Positions 52,622 to 61,515 of a stretch of DNA of 64,000 bases are shown here, piece by piece. Position numbers and translations under genes: made by a program. Under the pieces are notes generated by a model. That model saw only the letters and a program-made list of their open reading frames with translations, searched no databases and was not told where the DNA came from. Within the stretch, counting starts at the first letter, position 1. Each line of letters opens with the position of its first letter. Location: assembly GCA_964389755.1 (NCBI GenBank), contig CAYMEW010000004.1, forward strand, positions 1 through 64,000. The letters run 5' to 3'. This stretch comes from JBBSUQ01 sp964389755. GTDB taxonomy: Bacteria; Bacteroidota; Bacteroidia; Flavobacteriales_D; Crocinitomicaceae.

Positions 52622-53844
52622 TAGTTTTTCAGGAGGATTTCCTTGGCCATGAGCATCGGGACACTCATGTATTTCTTTTCCATGTACCCGATTATTTTTT
52701 CGAGTACTTCTTTAGAGCCGGGGTCGAGGTTTTCGAGTTCCTGTCTGAATACCTGGTTGACGGCTTTGGAGCGGATATCTTTTACCATTTGTGGAACTTC
52801 GCGCATGGCAAGTTCTACCTTGCGTGTCCGTTCAATTTCACGGAAACTGAAAATGGCTTCCGACACGATCTCTTCGACATGCTGGATCTCCTTGGAGCGC
52901 TCCTTCAGGTTTTGATCGGAGATACGCTGAAGTACTTCGATGGAAATGTGTGCCACGTTTTCCTGTTCGGCAATTACAGGATCGAGGTCCTGTGGCAATG
53001 CGAGGTCTATCACCACTTTCCGGTCCTTATCACCCTGGAGGAGGTTTGCATAAATCTCCGGCGTAATAATGTGTTTATCCGACCCCGTACAGGTAATGAT
53101 CACATCGAAGCCTTCCCGGAAATTGTGAAGTTCGGGGAGGGGAAGTGCTTTTGCGTGGAGGTCGGCAGCGAGTTTTTCCCCGTTTGCCAGTGTCCGGTTG
53201 AACACGGTAAAATTCCGGAACCCGTGTTTCCAGAGGAATTTACTCATGTTCGTATTGGTAACCCCGGCGCCGATGATGAGGATGCGTGAATCCAGGGAAA
53301 TATTGAGGCTTTTGAGTTTGTGATAAGCGAGGGATACTACGCTGACCGGTTTGGTTGCGATGCTTGTTTCGGTGTAAACCCTTTTCGCTGTTTCGATCGT
53401 GTGGCGCATAATGAGCCGGATCATATCGCCGGTAAGTCCCATTTTACGGCAGGCATCGAAGGCATTGCGGACCTGTGTGATGATCTCGCGTTCCCCGATG
53501 ACCATGGAATCGATGCTGGAAGCAACTGAAAAGAGGTGTTCCACGGCGTCCACGCCCCGGTAAACGATCCCGTGTTGTGCGAGGTGTACGCGTTTTCCGG
53601 TCTCGCTTTGCGGGTAGAGAATCTCGAAGAAGTTACGCAGGAAGTTAAAGTCTACCGGAAGGTCTGAAACAATGATAAATTCTACCCGGTTACAGGTAGA
53701 CAGGTACATCAGTTCGCGTATTGCAAGTGCCTGCCTGGCACGTGAAAGCCGTTCTTTTTGTTCGTCTTCCGGGATGTGGAGCGTTCCAATCTCGTTAACG
53801 TCAATGTTCCTGTGTGTAAAAGCTATGCTATAAACCGTTTCCAA
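52621..53844 (-). CDS. hemA: Glutamyl-tRNA reductase
   Basis: A 407-residue NADPH-dependent enzyme that reduces glutamyl-tRNA to glutamate-1-semialdehyde, the first committed step of C5-route tetrapyrrole synthesis. The catalytic Cys is in MYLSTCNRVEF. The cofactor-binding segment is ILIIGAGVTNTNMSKFL. The C-terminal helical dimerisation domain is present. The start codon is TTG at 53842-53844; no nearby ATG is in frame. A -7 box (TACTTTTG) lies 28 bases upstream. It leads the hemACD operon. Confidence 0.95.
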   Translation of the reverse strand: METVYSIAFTHRNIDVNEIGTLHIPEDEQKERLSRARQALAIRELMYLSTCNRVEFIIVSDLPVDFNFLRNFFEILYPQSETGKRVHLAQHGIVYRGVDAVEHLFSVASSIDSMVIGEREIITQVRNAFDACRKMGLTGDMIRLIMRHTIETAKRVYTETSIATKPVSVVSLAYHKLKSLNISLDSRILIIGAGVTNTNMSKFLWKHGFRNFTVFNRTLANGEKLAADLHAKALPLPELHNFREGFDVIITCTGSDKHIITPEIYANLLQGDKDRKVVIDLALPQDLDPVIAEQENVAHISIEVLQRISDQNLKERSKEIQHVEEIVSEAIFSFREIERTRKVELAMREVPQMVKDIRSKAVNQVFRQELENLDPGSKEVLEKIIGYMEKKYMSVPMLMAKEILLKN

Positions 53845-53872
53845 TTCTGTACGCCTACCCTTGTTTCAGGCA

Positions 53873-53880
53873 CAAAAGTA
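53873..53880 (-). promoter_or_regulatory. -7 promoter box of hemACD
   Basis: The minus strand reads TACTTTTG, an exact TAnnTTTG match 28 bases before the hemA TTG start. The -33 element is not clear. Confidence 0.55.
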
Positions 53881-54129
53881 AGGCTTACATGAGGTTTAAT
53901 GTGTCATACTATTGTCATTGGCATTAATTTAGAATTAGTCTAAATTGAGATGTCCGGAGACCGTTCCGCGGTCTTAGATCTTTCGTTTGTTGCGGGTCGA
54001 AAGCCGGGAAGTCCGAGGCGTTTGTTGAAAATCAAGCTGCTAAAGTGCTTCAGGCGCTCTGGCATTCTTTTTGGGCAGGTCCGGGCAGTTTAAAAAAATT
54101 CGTAATTTGCTTTCCAAATTATTACACTT
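53881..54129. other. Gene-free region between hemA and the DUF1800 gene
   Basis: About 250 bp. A 6-bp-stem hairpin (AGACCG with CGGTCT) lies near 53957-53973 without a T-tract. A weak TAATTTG element lies about 20 bases before the ATG at 54130. No RNA gene or coding frame of note was seen. Confidence 0.5.
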
Positions 54130-55743
54130 ATGATTCCGGATCAGACTATTGAACAAACTCCTGTATCCTATAGCCTGTCGCCCTACACAGGCTCGTGGAC
54201 CAAGGCCGAAGCTGCCCATCTTTTGCGGCGCACGCTTTTCGGGCCCACCAATCAACAAATTCTAGACACGGTATCGCTGGGGATGAATGCAGCGGTAAGT
54301 AGTTTGCTGACCATGCCCGTGACCGGTCAGCCGCTGGCATACGATCCCGGGGAAACGGTAGCTGCGTTTGGTTCAACGTGGGTGAATAGCCTGTATCCGA
54401 CCGGAAATACACAACCTTGTGAGTCGGCCCGGCTGACTTCGCTTGCGGCCTGGATGATTGAACGGGTGAACAAGGAACAATATTCCATTGCTGAAAAAAT
54501 GTGTCTCTTCTGGCAGAATCATTTTGCAGCGGAGGCCTGCCTGGATTCGGTAGCCAATTACAATTACGTGAAACTCATCTACGATCATGCACTCGGGAAC
54601 TTCCGGGACCTTGTAAAGCAGATGACGATTGATCCGTGTATGCTTTTGTTTCTCAACGGTGCCACCAACAATGTGTTCGATCCCAACGAGAACTATGCAC
54701 GTGAATTCCTGGAATTGTACTCCATCGGGAAAGGCCCGCAAACGGGGCCGGGTGATTACACGAACTATACGGAGGACGATGTTGCTGCCGGTGCAAAGAT
54801 CTTTACCGGCTGGATCCCGGAAAACCTGCGGAGTTCGGCGGCTGCGCCCGTGAGTACTTATAATTCGATCCTGCACGACCAGACGACGAAGCAATTGTCC
54901 TACCATTTCGGAAATGCCACCATTCCCAATGGTGGTGCGAGCGAATACAGTAATTACATCGACCTTGTGTTTCAGCAGGATGCCTGCGCGACATTTATCT
55001 GTTCCAAATTGTATCGCTATTTCGTGAATTACGACCTGACGACGGACGTGATGACCAACGTGGTGGCGGACATGGCGCAGACGCTGATCACAAACAATTA
55101 CGATATACTGCCTGTGATGCAACAACTGCTGACCAGCGAGCACTTTTACGATATCTCGGTACGGGGAGCCATCATTCGCGGACCGATCGAGAATGTGTTC
55201 GGCATGTTCAACGCGACAGGTTCGGTTCCGAACTTCGACCTCGTAACCAATTATACCATCTACCTGAATATGTATTACATCATGGATGCGATGGGGCAGA
55301 GCTACCTGGCGCCGCCTAGCGTGGGTGGTTGGACGGCCTATTACCTGGCGCCTTCCTTCAGCAAGTTGTGGGTGAATTCGTCGCTTTTGAAACTGCGCTC
55401 CGATTTTGCGTCCTGGCAAACCGTTTACGGGGGCTTTAATATTAATGGAAACGCGTTCCAGATCGATGCGCTGACTTACCTCGACGGGCTTTCACTTCCG
55501 GCAGATGCCACGACCGTCATTGACGATACGGCAGACGTGTTTTGTCCGAAGGGACTGAGTACGATTGAAAAGCTGACCTTAAAGGCGATTTTGACGAACG
55601 GGCTTCCGGACTTCGAATGGACGATCCAGTACAATGATTACCAGAGCAACCCGGGAGATCCGACGTATTCGGACCCGGTTCGTTCACGTGTGGAGCTCGT
55701 GCTGGCCAAATTATTCCGAATGCCTCAATACCAGACTATTTAA
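54130..55743 (+). CDS. DUF1800 domain-containing protein
   Basis: A 537-residue protein of the DUF1800 family. WTKAEAAHLLRRTLFGPTNQ is the usual N-terminal signature, and YAREFLELYSIG and PPSVGGWTAYY also match. There is no classical signal peptide at the assigned start. These proteins are found beside DUF1501 genes in many bacteria, as here (12 bp apart), and the pair is thought to act at the cell surface; the biochemical role is not known. It lacks a T9SS sorting domain, unlike its partner. Confidence 0.88.
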   Translation: MIPDQTIEQTPVSYSLSPYTGSWTKAEAAHLLRRTLFGPTNQQILDTVSLGMNAAVSSLLTMPVTGQPLAYDPGETVAAFGSTWVNSLYPTGNTQPCESARLTSLAAWMIERVNKEQYSIAEKMCLFWQNHFAAEACLDSVANYNYVKLIYDHALGNFRDLVKQMTIDPCMLLFLNGATNNVFDPNENYAREFLELYSIGKGPQTGPGDYTNYTEDDVAAGAKIFTGWIPENLRSSAAAPVSTYNSILHDQTTKQLSYHFGNATIPNGGASEYSNYIDLVFQQDACATFICSKLYRYFVNYDLTTDVMTNVVADMAQTLITNNYDILPVMQQLLTSEHFYDISVRGAIIRGPIENVFGMFNATGSVPNFDLVTNYTIYLNMYYIMDAMGQSYLAPPSVGGWTAYYLAPSFSKLWVNSSLLKLRSDFASWQTVYGGFNINGNAFQIDALTYLDGLSLPADATTVIDDTADVFCPKGLSTIEKLTLKAILTNGLPDFEWTIQYNDYQSNPGDPTYSDPVRSRVELVLAKLFRMPQYQTI

Positions 55744-55755
55744 TCGTTCAGCATC

Positions 55756-57315
55756 ATGATGAAAAGAAGAAATTTTGTAAAAACAGTGGGGCTTGCTTCC
55801 GTGGCCACGCCCTTTATGCTGAAAGGAATGAAGTTCCAGACCATCGGCAAAGAATTGTTTTCCACACCCAAGAGCCTGGAAGATCGCGTACTTGTACTGA
55901 TTCGCCTGAATGGGGGGAACGACGGGCTGAACACGCTAATCCCGTTGGATCAGTACGACAACCTCGCCATTCAGCGCCCGAATATCCTGATCCCGGAAAA
56001 TGAAGTGCTTTCGCTGACACCGACACTTGGACTTCACCCCGCCATGACCGGCATGAAATCCCTGTTCGATACGAATAAGATGGGAGTCGTGCAGAATGTC
56101 GGCTACCCGGAGCAAAACCGATCCCACTTCCGTTCAATGGATATCTGGACAAGCGGGATGATGGATCAGTCGGTGACGACAGGCTGGCTGGGCCGGACCT
56201 TTGATGCGCAATATCCCAATTACCCGGACGACTACCCGAATGCACAATATCCGCATCCTTTTGCGATCAGCATGGGATACGAAGTTTCAGCGACCTGCCA
56301 GGGACTGATGGCTAACTTTTCACAGGCACTTAACAATCCTTTCGATACGTTTGCCCTGGATCCGAGTTCGGTGACAGATGACGGAACTTACTACGGTTCG
56401 CACATGGCTTTCCTGGCCAACCTGATCAACCAGTCGAATTCGTACGGTGCGGCGATCAATGATGCGGCAGACAACGGGAATACCCTGTCGACACTTTACG
56501 ACGATACAAACCCGCTGGCTGTGCAAATGCGTTACATTGCGCAAATGATCTCGGGCGGACTGGAAACGAAGGTGTATATTCTGAATATCGACGGTTTCGA
56601 TACCCACGACTCGCAGGTAGAACAGTCTGATGTTACAACCGGGAACCACATGCTTTTGCTGAAGCGCCTTTCGGATGCCGTGACGGCCTTCCAGGACGAT
56701 TTGCACTTGCTGGGAATCGAACATCGCGTGGCGGGAATGACCTTTTCGGAATTCGGACGACAGGTTGCCTCTAACGCCAGTGAAGGTACGGATCACGGAG
56801 ATGCAGCCCCGCTATTCCTCTTTGGCACCTGCCTGAATACACAGGTAGTGGGACCGAACCCGCAGATCGATTCGGTGATCACAGACCAGGCGGGCGTTCC
56901 GATGCAGATCGACTTCCGAGATGTTTACGCCTCTTTGCTCCGCGACTGGTTCGGTGTGGATGAAACCTCTGTACAGAGCCTCTTCGAGCACCAGGTCACT
57001 TTCTACGACCTGATGAACGCCTGTAACCTCGTGGGTGTGGACGAACTCGATGCCAAAAAGGAGATCGAAGTTCTGCTGTATCCGAATCCCTGTGTATCGG
57101 GTACGACGATCCGTTTTCAGTCGGAGAACGAATATGTCCGCATCGAGGTGTTCGACCTCAACGGGCGCAGTGTACTGGTTCCGCTTGACAGGCAGCTCAA
57201 TGCTCAGCAGCATGACGTGTATTTCGAGACAAAAGATCTTTCAGCCGGGCAGTATGTTGTGAAGATCCGTAAAGAAAGTGGCTCTGCACAGACTGTATTA
57301 TATCGTTTACAGTAA
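55756..57315 (+). CDS. DUF1501 domain-containing protein with Tat-like signal and T9SS type A sorting domain
   Basis: A 519-residue protein. The N-terminus MMKRRNFVKTVGLASVATPF has a twin-arginine motif. The DUF1501 body is sulfatase/alkaline-phosphatase-like (LIRLNGGNDGLNTLIPLDQY, NIDGFDTHDSQ, MTFSEFGRQVASN). The last ~80 residues form a type A sorting domain (LLYPNPCVSGTTIRF, SAGQYVVKIRKESG). This suggests folding in the cytoplasm, Tat export and then T9SS passage. Substrate unknown. It is presumably co-transcribed with the DUF1800 gene and is followed by a terminator. Confidence 0.9.
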   Translation: MMKRRNFVKTVGLASVATPFMLKGMKFQTIGKELFSTPKSLEDRVLVLIRLNGGNDGLNTLIPLDQYDNLAIQRPNILIPENEVLSLTPTLGLHPAMTGMKSLFDTNKMGVVQNVGYPEQNRSHFRSMDIWTSGMMDQSVTTGWLGRTFDAQYPNYPDDYPNAQYPHPFAISMGYEVSATCQGLMANFSQALNNPFDTFALDPSSVTDDGTYYGSHMAFLANLINQSNSYGAAINDAADNGNTLSTLYDDTNPLAVQMRYIAQMISGGLETKVYILNIDGFDTHDSQVEQSDVTTGNHMLLLKRLSDAVTAFQDDLHLLGIEHRVAGMTFSEFGRQVASNASEGTDHGDAAPLFLFGTCLNTQVVGPNPQIDSVITDQAGVPMQIDFRDVYASLLRDWFGVDETSVQSLFEHQVTFYDLMNACNLVGVDELDAKKEIEVLLYPNPCVSGTTIRFQSENEYVRIEVFDLNGRSVLVPLDRQLNAQQHDVYFETKDLSAGQYVVKIRKESGSAQTVLYRLQ

Positions 57316-57341
57316 AAACAAGTCCAACATAATTCGGAAAG

Positions 57342-57372
57342 CTGCCCGTGAAATACCGGGCAGTTTTGTTTT
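57342..57372 (+). terminator. Terminator after the DUF1501 gene
   Basis: A perfect 7-bp stem (CTGCCCG with CGGGCAG, 57342-57348 and 57357-57363) is followed by TTTTGTTTT. The T-tract reaches into the stop codon of the convergent gene. Confidence 0.8.
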
Positions 57373-57805
57373 AGGATCGTAATTCTCCGTTTGTTTTTCG
57401 GATCGCGTGCATGGCACTTTCCTGATCCTTTACGTATGTGATTTGAATTTGATCGAGGCGATCATCGGAGATATTTTCAAGGATGGATATTCTCCCGGCA
57501 TTCACGGCTTCGAGGAACCACGGAAGCTCCGGGAGGATCTTATAGTGATTCACCAGTCCGAATTGTTTTACTTTTGGTTTCCAGTTCATGTAATACCACT
57601 CCATACTCTTTTGATCAAAGGTGCGCAGCAGGCTTTTGTCAAAAACAAAGTTCTTTACCGGGAATTTTTCAACCTGTCTTGCGATTTGCTCGAAGGAGTC
57701 TTTAAAGTCGCGCAAGGGAATGAATTCGGCGGAGGCACAGCATATCAGTGCGGATGAATCCGGTTCGTATCTGGTTAGCAGGAAGTCGTTGAGTTTCGTG
57801 TCCAA
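57371..57805 (-). CDS. STAS-like small protein next to a SpoIIE phosphatase
   Basis: A 144-residue cytoplasmic protein, not firmly recognised. The strand-helix pattern (NFVFDKSLLRTFDQKSMEWY, then KQFGLVNHYKILPELPWFLE) resembles the SpoIIAA/STAS fold or the STAS-like family of Bacteroidota. It begins 15 bases after the phosphatase gene. STAS proteins are common substrates of SpoIIE-type phosphatases, so a role as the phosphorylated partner is plausible. The candidate phospho-acceptor Ser/Thr cannot be named with confidence. Confidence 0.65.
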   Translation of the reverse strand: MDTKLNDFLLTRYEPDSSALICCASAEFIPLRDFKDSFEQIARQVEKFPVKNFVFDKSLLRTFDQKSMEWYYMNWKPKVKQFGLVNHYKILPELPWFLEAVNAGRISILENISDDRLDQIQITYVKDQESAMHAIRKTNGELRS

Positions 57806-57820
57806 TTGTTCTGTGTTTTA

Positions 57821-58687
57821 TTAAAAATCAATGACCAGAAAGCAAGTGTCATCGGTTTGATCGAAATCGCCTTTCCAGTCGTTGAATGTTTGCAGAATGC
57901 GTTCTTTCAGCGCAGTGGCAGAAAGTGTGTGGTTTTCGGAGAGCAGTTCTTTGAGCCTGCGCTTCCCGAACTTTTTATTCCTGCTCCCGCCAAACTGATC
58001 GGTCAGCCCATCGGAGTATAACAGCAGTTTATCTCCCGGCTCGCAGAAAAGTTCGTACTGCTCATAACCGCCGGTTGCCTGTTCACCGATACACTTCCCT
58101 GCGGAAGGCAGGCTCCGAATGGTTCCGTCTGCTGAAATGCGAATCCCTTTTCCTTTCGCTATAGAGTATTTCAGCATCCTTTTTCCCGGTGAATAAACAC
58201 ACAGGATGCCTTCCAGGTGGGCAATTGATCGCATTTTATTAAAAGTAGCGAACAGGCGGGCGTTCAGTTCTTTCAGCAGGATCTCCGGCTGCGTACTATC
58301 CAGGGATGCAAAAAGTTCATTGAGAATCATCATCGCGCTGATGCTGAGCATGGCAGCCGGTATACCGTGCCCGGTGGCATCCATGAGGCCGAAGCTGACA
58401 GTTCCGTCTGATTCTTTAATGATGACGGAATCTCCGCCAATTCCGATCTGGTTATTGACCTCGAAAGCAGCGTCGGAGGTGTGTTTTTTGAGGATTTCGA
58501 CATCAGGTAACAGCGAGGTTTGGATTATACCGGCAAAGCTGATGCTTTCGAACAGGCTTTTGTTGATTCCCGAGATGACATCATTTCTCTGGATGAGGTT
58601 GTCCTGCACCTCGAGAAGGTACTTCGTCGTACGGGCTAACATATCTTCTTTAGCCAGCAACTGTTCTTTATAAAACTCGATATTCAT
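57821..58687 (-). CDS. SpoIIE-type PP2C serine phosphatase
   Basis: A 288-residue soluble phosphatase. The first ~90 residues are helical and may form a coiled coil or sensor. The PPM domain carries the metal-binding acids in IGIGGDSV, MDATGHGIPAAM, LYSDGLTDQFGG and QTDDTCFLV. It would dephosphorylate an anti-sigma antagonist or similar STAS protein, and the adjacent downstream gene is a candidate target. No anti-sigma kinase gene lies nearby. A near-match -7 box (TACCTTTA) lies 11 bases upstream. Confidence 0.88.
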   Translation of the reverse strand: MNIEFYKEQLLAKEDMLARTTKYLLEVQDNLIQRNDVISGINKSLFESISFAGIIQTSLLPDVEILKKHTSDAAFEVNNQIGIGGDSVIIKESDGTVSFGLMDATGHGIPAAMLSISAMMILNELFASLDSTQPEILLKELNARLFATFNKMRSIAHLEGILCVYSPGKRMLKYSIAKGKGIRISADGTIRSLPSAGKCIGEQATGGYEQYELFCEPGDKLLLYSDGLTDQFGGSRNKKFGKRRLKELLSENHTLSATALKERILQTFNDWKGDFDQTDDTCFLVIDF

Positions 58688-58798
58688 GGCGAAGCCTGTA
58701 AAGGTAGGTCATTGGAGAGAAAGGATCGTGTTAAAAATAGATAATGTTCATAAGCGTTAGTTCGGCGCGTTACGAGATTTCCTATACGGATCGGGCAC

Positions 58799-58826
58799 AA
58801 AAAAGGGAAGCCGTAAAGAGCTTCCC
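58799..58826 (-). terminator. Terminator after the DUF4412 gene
   Basis: A 7-bp stem (58805-58811 with 58820-58826) is followed by six T's on the minus strand. Confidence 0.8.
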
Positions 58827-58849
58827 GGTGTATCGTTCGTTTAATCCGC

Positions 58850-59536
58850 TTATTTCCCCTGCATCTGTTGCATTTGTTCCAGGGTCATTTCGGTGTATCC
58901 TTCCGGAATTTCCATAGAAAACAGTTCTTTTTGTTTTGCTTTGGGAATGCTTGTTTCCACGTTTGTGGCCACAAAAGACATTTTGAACCCTTTTTGATTG
59001 ATCTCAAATTCGAGCGGTACACCGTTTATCTTTGAATTGAGGTACGATTGTCCGCGCGGATTTGCCGCCAGGTCTTCCGTATACCAGAAGATCGTTTCAT
59101 TTCCGTCTTCATCGGTAACGATGGCTTTTTTGCAATTATAACCTGCGATCTTTTTGCTTTCTCCTTCCACGAGGAACACGTCGTAATCCTGCATGTCCGT
59201 ATCTTCCTCATCTTTCATTGCATCAATCTCGGTCAGTGTCGTTTTGATCGCTTTTTGACCGATCATACCGCTCATCAGCGTCAGTAACTGATCGTTCCCG
59301 GGTTCCACGATCGTAGCGACGGTCATGAGGCTTCCCATCTTCATTTCGGAACGTGTTACCTTGTCGGTAAAATAGAGGTCGAAGGTAGAACCTTCCATCA
59401 TAGCTGTTTGCTGAGCCATTTGCGGATCATCCGAACTCATGGAAACCGAATAAGTGATGTGTCCTTCTGTCTTTTGTGCAAAGAGGCCGGATACTCCGAG
59501 GATCACTGCAAAAGCGATATTTAAGATCTTTTTCAT
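58850..59536 (-). CDS. Exported DUF4412 domain-containing protein
   Basis: A 228-residue protein with a signal peptide (MKKILNIAFAVILGVSGLFAQ) and the DUF4412/GLPGLI-like pattern: EGHITYSVSMSSDDPQM at the start, IAGYNCKKAIVTDEDGNET in the middle. The C-terminal ~20 residues are Met- and Gln-rich (EMTLEQMQQMQGK). It is likely periplasmic or outer-membrane associated; the function is unknown. It appears to be a single gene with its own terminator. Confidence 0.85.
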   Translation of the reverse strand: MKKILNIAFAVILGVSGLFAQKTEGHITYSVSMSSDDPQMAQQTAMMEGSTFDLYFTDKVTRSEMKMGSLMTVATIVEPGNDQLLTLMSGMIGQKAIKTTLTEIDAMKDEEDTDMQDYDVFLVEGESKKIAGYNCKKAIVTDEDGNETIFWYTEDLAANPRGQSYLNSKINGVPLEFEINQKGFKMSFVATNVETSIPKAKQKELFSMEIPEGYTEMTLEQMQQMQGK

Positions 59537-59647
59537 AGTGTTTTAACGTTTTTGGATACGAATATAAAAACTCAGGAACGGAATTGTTTTACCGCTCGTC
59601 AAGTATTTAGAAACTTTGTGAGATTAACAATTCACAAACGGAGGAGT

Positions 59648-60985
59648 TTAGCCTCCGAATACCGCTTTGTAAATGTCGTTTCCGTTGGCATAGAGCAACA
59701 GTGACATGATCAGGACGAAGCCGACGATCTGCGCATATTCGAGCACTTTTTGCGGTGCTTCCCTTCCGGTTACCATCTCATACAGCAGGAACACGACGTG
59801 TCCGCCATCCAGTGCGGGAATCGGCAGGATGTTCATGAATGCGAGGATCATCGATAAGAGCGCTGTGATCATCCAGAAAGAGTGCCAGTCCCAGGTTGGG
59901 GAGAACATTTTTCCAATGGCTGTAAAACCTCCCACGGAACTTGCTCCTTTTTTGGTAAAAATGTATTTCAACTGGCCCACGTAATCCCGCAGTGTGCCTA
60001 TTCCGAAAGCCGTTCCCTTTGAAATACTTTCTCCGAAACCGTAATAATGCTGCTCGATAACGGTGGTATCCAACAGTAACTTCTGTTTGAACATTACGCC
60101 GAGTTTTCCGTCCTTTTCGAGTTGTACGTTCGTGTGAAACTCTTTTCCGTCGCGCACGACGAGCATATCCACTTTTTTCCCGCGCTTCCTGTATAATTCG
60201 GACACGAAATCCGGATACAGTTTAACGTCCTTTCCATCCACACGCAAGATCCGGTCGTTTTTAAGGAGCTTTGATTTTGAAGCAGGTGTTTTACTAAACA
60301 CCGAATCGATTTTTACGATCTCGGACATATAGCTGACCGGTTGCATTCCGGCCTTGAACAACTGGTAATCGATCGTTTCAGGCAGTGTGATCACTTCCTT
60401 CGAACCATCCTGGTGACGAACTTCAAAGCGTTCGGCATTGCGCAGCATGATCTCGCTGTTAACATCCGAAACGGCATCCCTTACCGGTGTGCCATCAATT
60501 GCAAGCACCACATCACCCTGTTGAAAACCGTATTTTTCCAGGATCGGTGCAAATGCCAGGCCTTCGTTCACACGATGCGGGTCGACGGTTGTTTCACCGT
60601 ATGCGAAAAAGATGCAGATATAGATCACGATACCCAGTATCACGTTCACCGTAACACCACCGATCATAATGATCAGGCGTTGCCAGGCCGGTTTGGAGCG
60701 GAATTCCCAGGGCTGAGCCGGTTGCGCCAGTTGTTCCTTGTCCATCGACTCATCCACCATTCCCGAGATCTTTACGTAACCTCCGAGTGGCAGCCAGCCG
60801 ATGCCCCATTCCGTTTCTCCGATCTTTTTCTTAAAAAGCGAGAACCACGGGTTGAAAAACAGGTAGAACTTTTCGACGCGCGTTTTAAAGAGTTTGGCCG
60901 GGATGTAATGTCCGAATTCGTGCAGAACCACGAGTATAGAAAGTGCGGTAATCAGCTGTGCGGCTTTGATAAGGAATTCAGACAT
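59648..60985 (-). CDS. rseP: RIP metalloprotease (site-2 protease)
   Basis: A 445-residue intramembrane zinc protease. The active site is H22-E-F-G-H26, with the second ligand region ILPIPALDGGH near the C-terminus. Two PDZ-like regions lie between the membrane parts (about 130-205 and 205-290). It cleaves membrane-bound regulators such as anti-sigma factors and may also clear signal peptides. A perfect -7 box lies 24 bases upstream. Confidence 0.94.
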   Translation of the reverse strand: MSEFLIKAAQLITALSILVVLHEFGHYIPAKLFKTRVEKFYLFFNPWFSLFKKKIGETEWGIGWLPLGGYVKISGMVDESMDKEQLAQPAQPWEFRSKPAWQRLIIMIGGVTVNVILGIVIYICIFFAYGETTVDPHRVNEGLAFAPILEKYGFQQGDVVLAIDGTPVRDAVSDVNSEIMLRNAERFEVRHQDGSKEVITLPETIDYQLFKAGMQPVSYMSEIVKIDSVFSKTPASKSKLLKNDRILRVDGKDVKLYPDFVSELYRKRGKKVDMLVVRDGKEFHTNVQLEKDGKLGVMFKQKLLLDTTVIEQHYYGFGESISKGTAFGIGTLRDYVGQLKYIFTKKGASSVGGFTAIGKMFSPTWDWHSFWMITALLSMILAFMNILPIPALDGGHVVFLLYEMVTGREAPQKVLEYAQIVGFVLIMSLLLYANGNDIYKAVFGG

Positions 60986-61009
60986 GGTGTGTGTTAAAAA
61001 TTACGTTTG

Positions 61010-61017
61010 CAAATATA
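61010..61017 (-). promoter_or_regulatory. -7 promoter box of rseP
   Basis: The minus strand reads TATATTTG, an exact -7 match 24 bases before the rseP ATG. It sits just downstream of the stop codon of the 120-residue gene, so rseP is probably transcribed on its own. Confidence 0.6.
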
Positions 61018-61023
61018 GCACTT

Positions 61024-61386
61024 TCAGGGTTTTATTTCCGAGGGATCGAAATAACCTTCGGCGGCAAAATATTCGATCAGGGCCTCTTTCATTAAATGCT
61101 GTTGCTCGTTATGGCTGAGGCTGGGTAATTCGCGGATGAGTTCGAAGTGTGGCCAGTTCTCCTCGTCGCGTCCCTCAAAACGGTAGTAGCCATAGGGTTC
61201 GAGGATCGTGCAAATGGCCACGTGCAGTAATTCCGTCTTTTCCCGTTTGGTGTACGTTTTGTGCCCGAGCCCCAGTTCCTGCACGCCGATGAGGAATAAA
61301 ATGGCCTGGACGTCCATTCCGCCCCCAAAATCGGTTTCGAGCTGTTTTTTGAGAGCCTGGTATCTGAGTTCAACGGCGTAATCCAT
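61024..61386 (-). CDS. Small conserved-looking cytoplasmic protein, function unknown
   Basis: A 120-residue protein without signal or membrane segments. MDYAVELRYQALKKQLETDF and AILFLIGVQELGLGHKTYTK suggest a compact helical fold, and EPYGYYRFEGRDEENWPHFE follows. I do not know a function. The start is taken at 61386 because a -7 box lies four bases upstream. The frame extends to 61524, but that would overlap the glyS promoter. It is divergent from glyS, and both genes look leaderless. Confidence 0.8.
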   Translation of the reverse strand: MDYAVELRYQALKKQLETDFGGGMDVQAILFLIGVQELGLGHKTYTKREKTELLHVAICTILEPYGYYRFEGRDEENWPHFELIRELPSLSHNEQQHLMKEALIEYFAAEGYFDPSEIKP

Positions 61387-61390
61387 TTTG

Positions 61391-61398
61391 CAAAGATA
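61391..61398 (-). promoter_or_regulatory. -7 promoter box of the 120-residue gene
   Basis: The minus strand reads TATCTTTG, CAAA, ATG. The four-base gap predicts a leaderless transcript. Confidence 0.65.
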
Positions 61399-61503
61399 AG
61401 CTGATTTCAGCCGTTTGAGGCAGGCGCGTGGATTTCTTTTCACTTCGCACCGCTTTTTTCGCTTTCCGTTCGAAACTTGCTCCCATACTTGCAATCTGCT
61501 TAT

Positions 61504-61511
61504 TATCTTTG
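61504..61511 (+). promoter_or_regulatory. -7 promoter box of glyS
   Basis: TATCTTTG, CCGC, ATG. The four-base gap is the same as in the divergent gene and in rbfA, and predicts a leaderless mRNA. Confidence 0.65.
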
Positions 61512-61515
61512 CCGC

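Noticed and set aside
53957..53973. Terminator downstream of or within the hemA / DUF1800 intergenic region
   Set aside because: The 6-bp stem lacks a T-tract and sits between divergent genes, where no terminator is needed.
54373..55419. 348-codon minus-strand frame opposite the DUF1800 gene
   Set aside because: Overlaps fully with a recognised family gene; the translation is rich in Arg, His and Val and has no domain signature.
57821..58687. Sporulation function from the SpoIIE-like phosphatase
   Set aside because: Only the PP2C domain is shared; Bacteroidota do not sporulate and no other sporulation gene is here.
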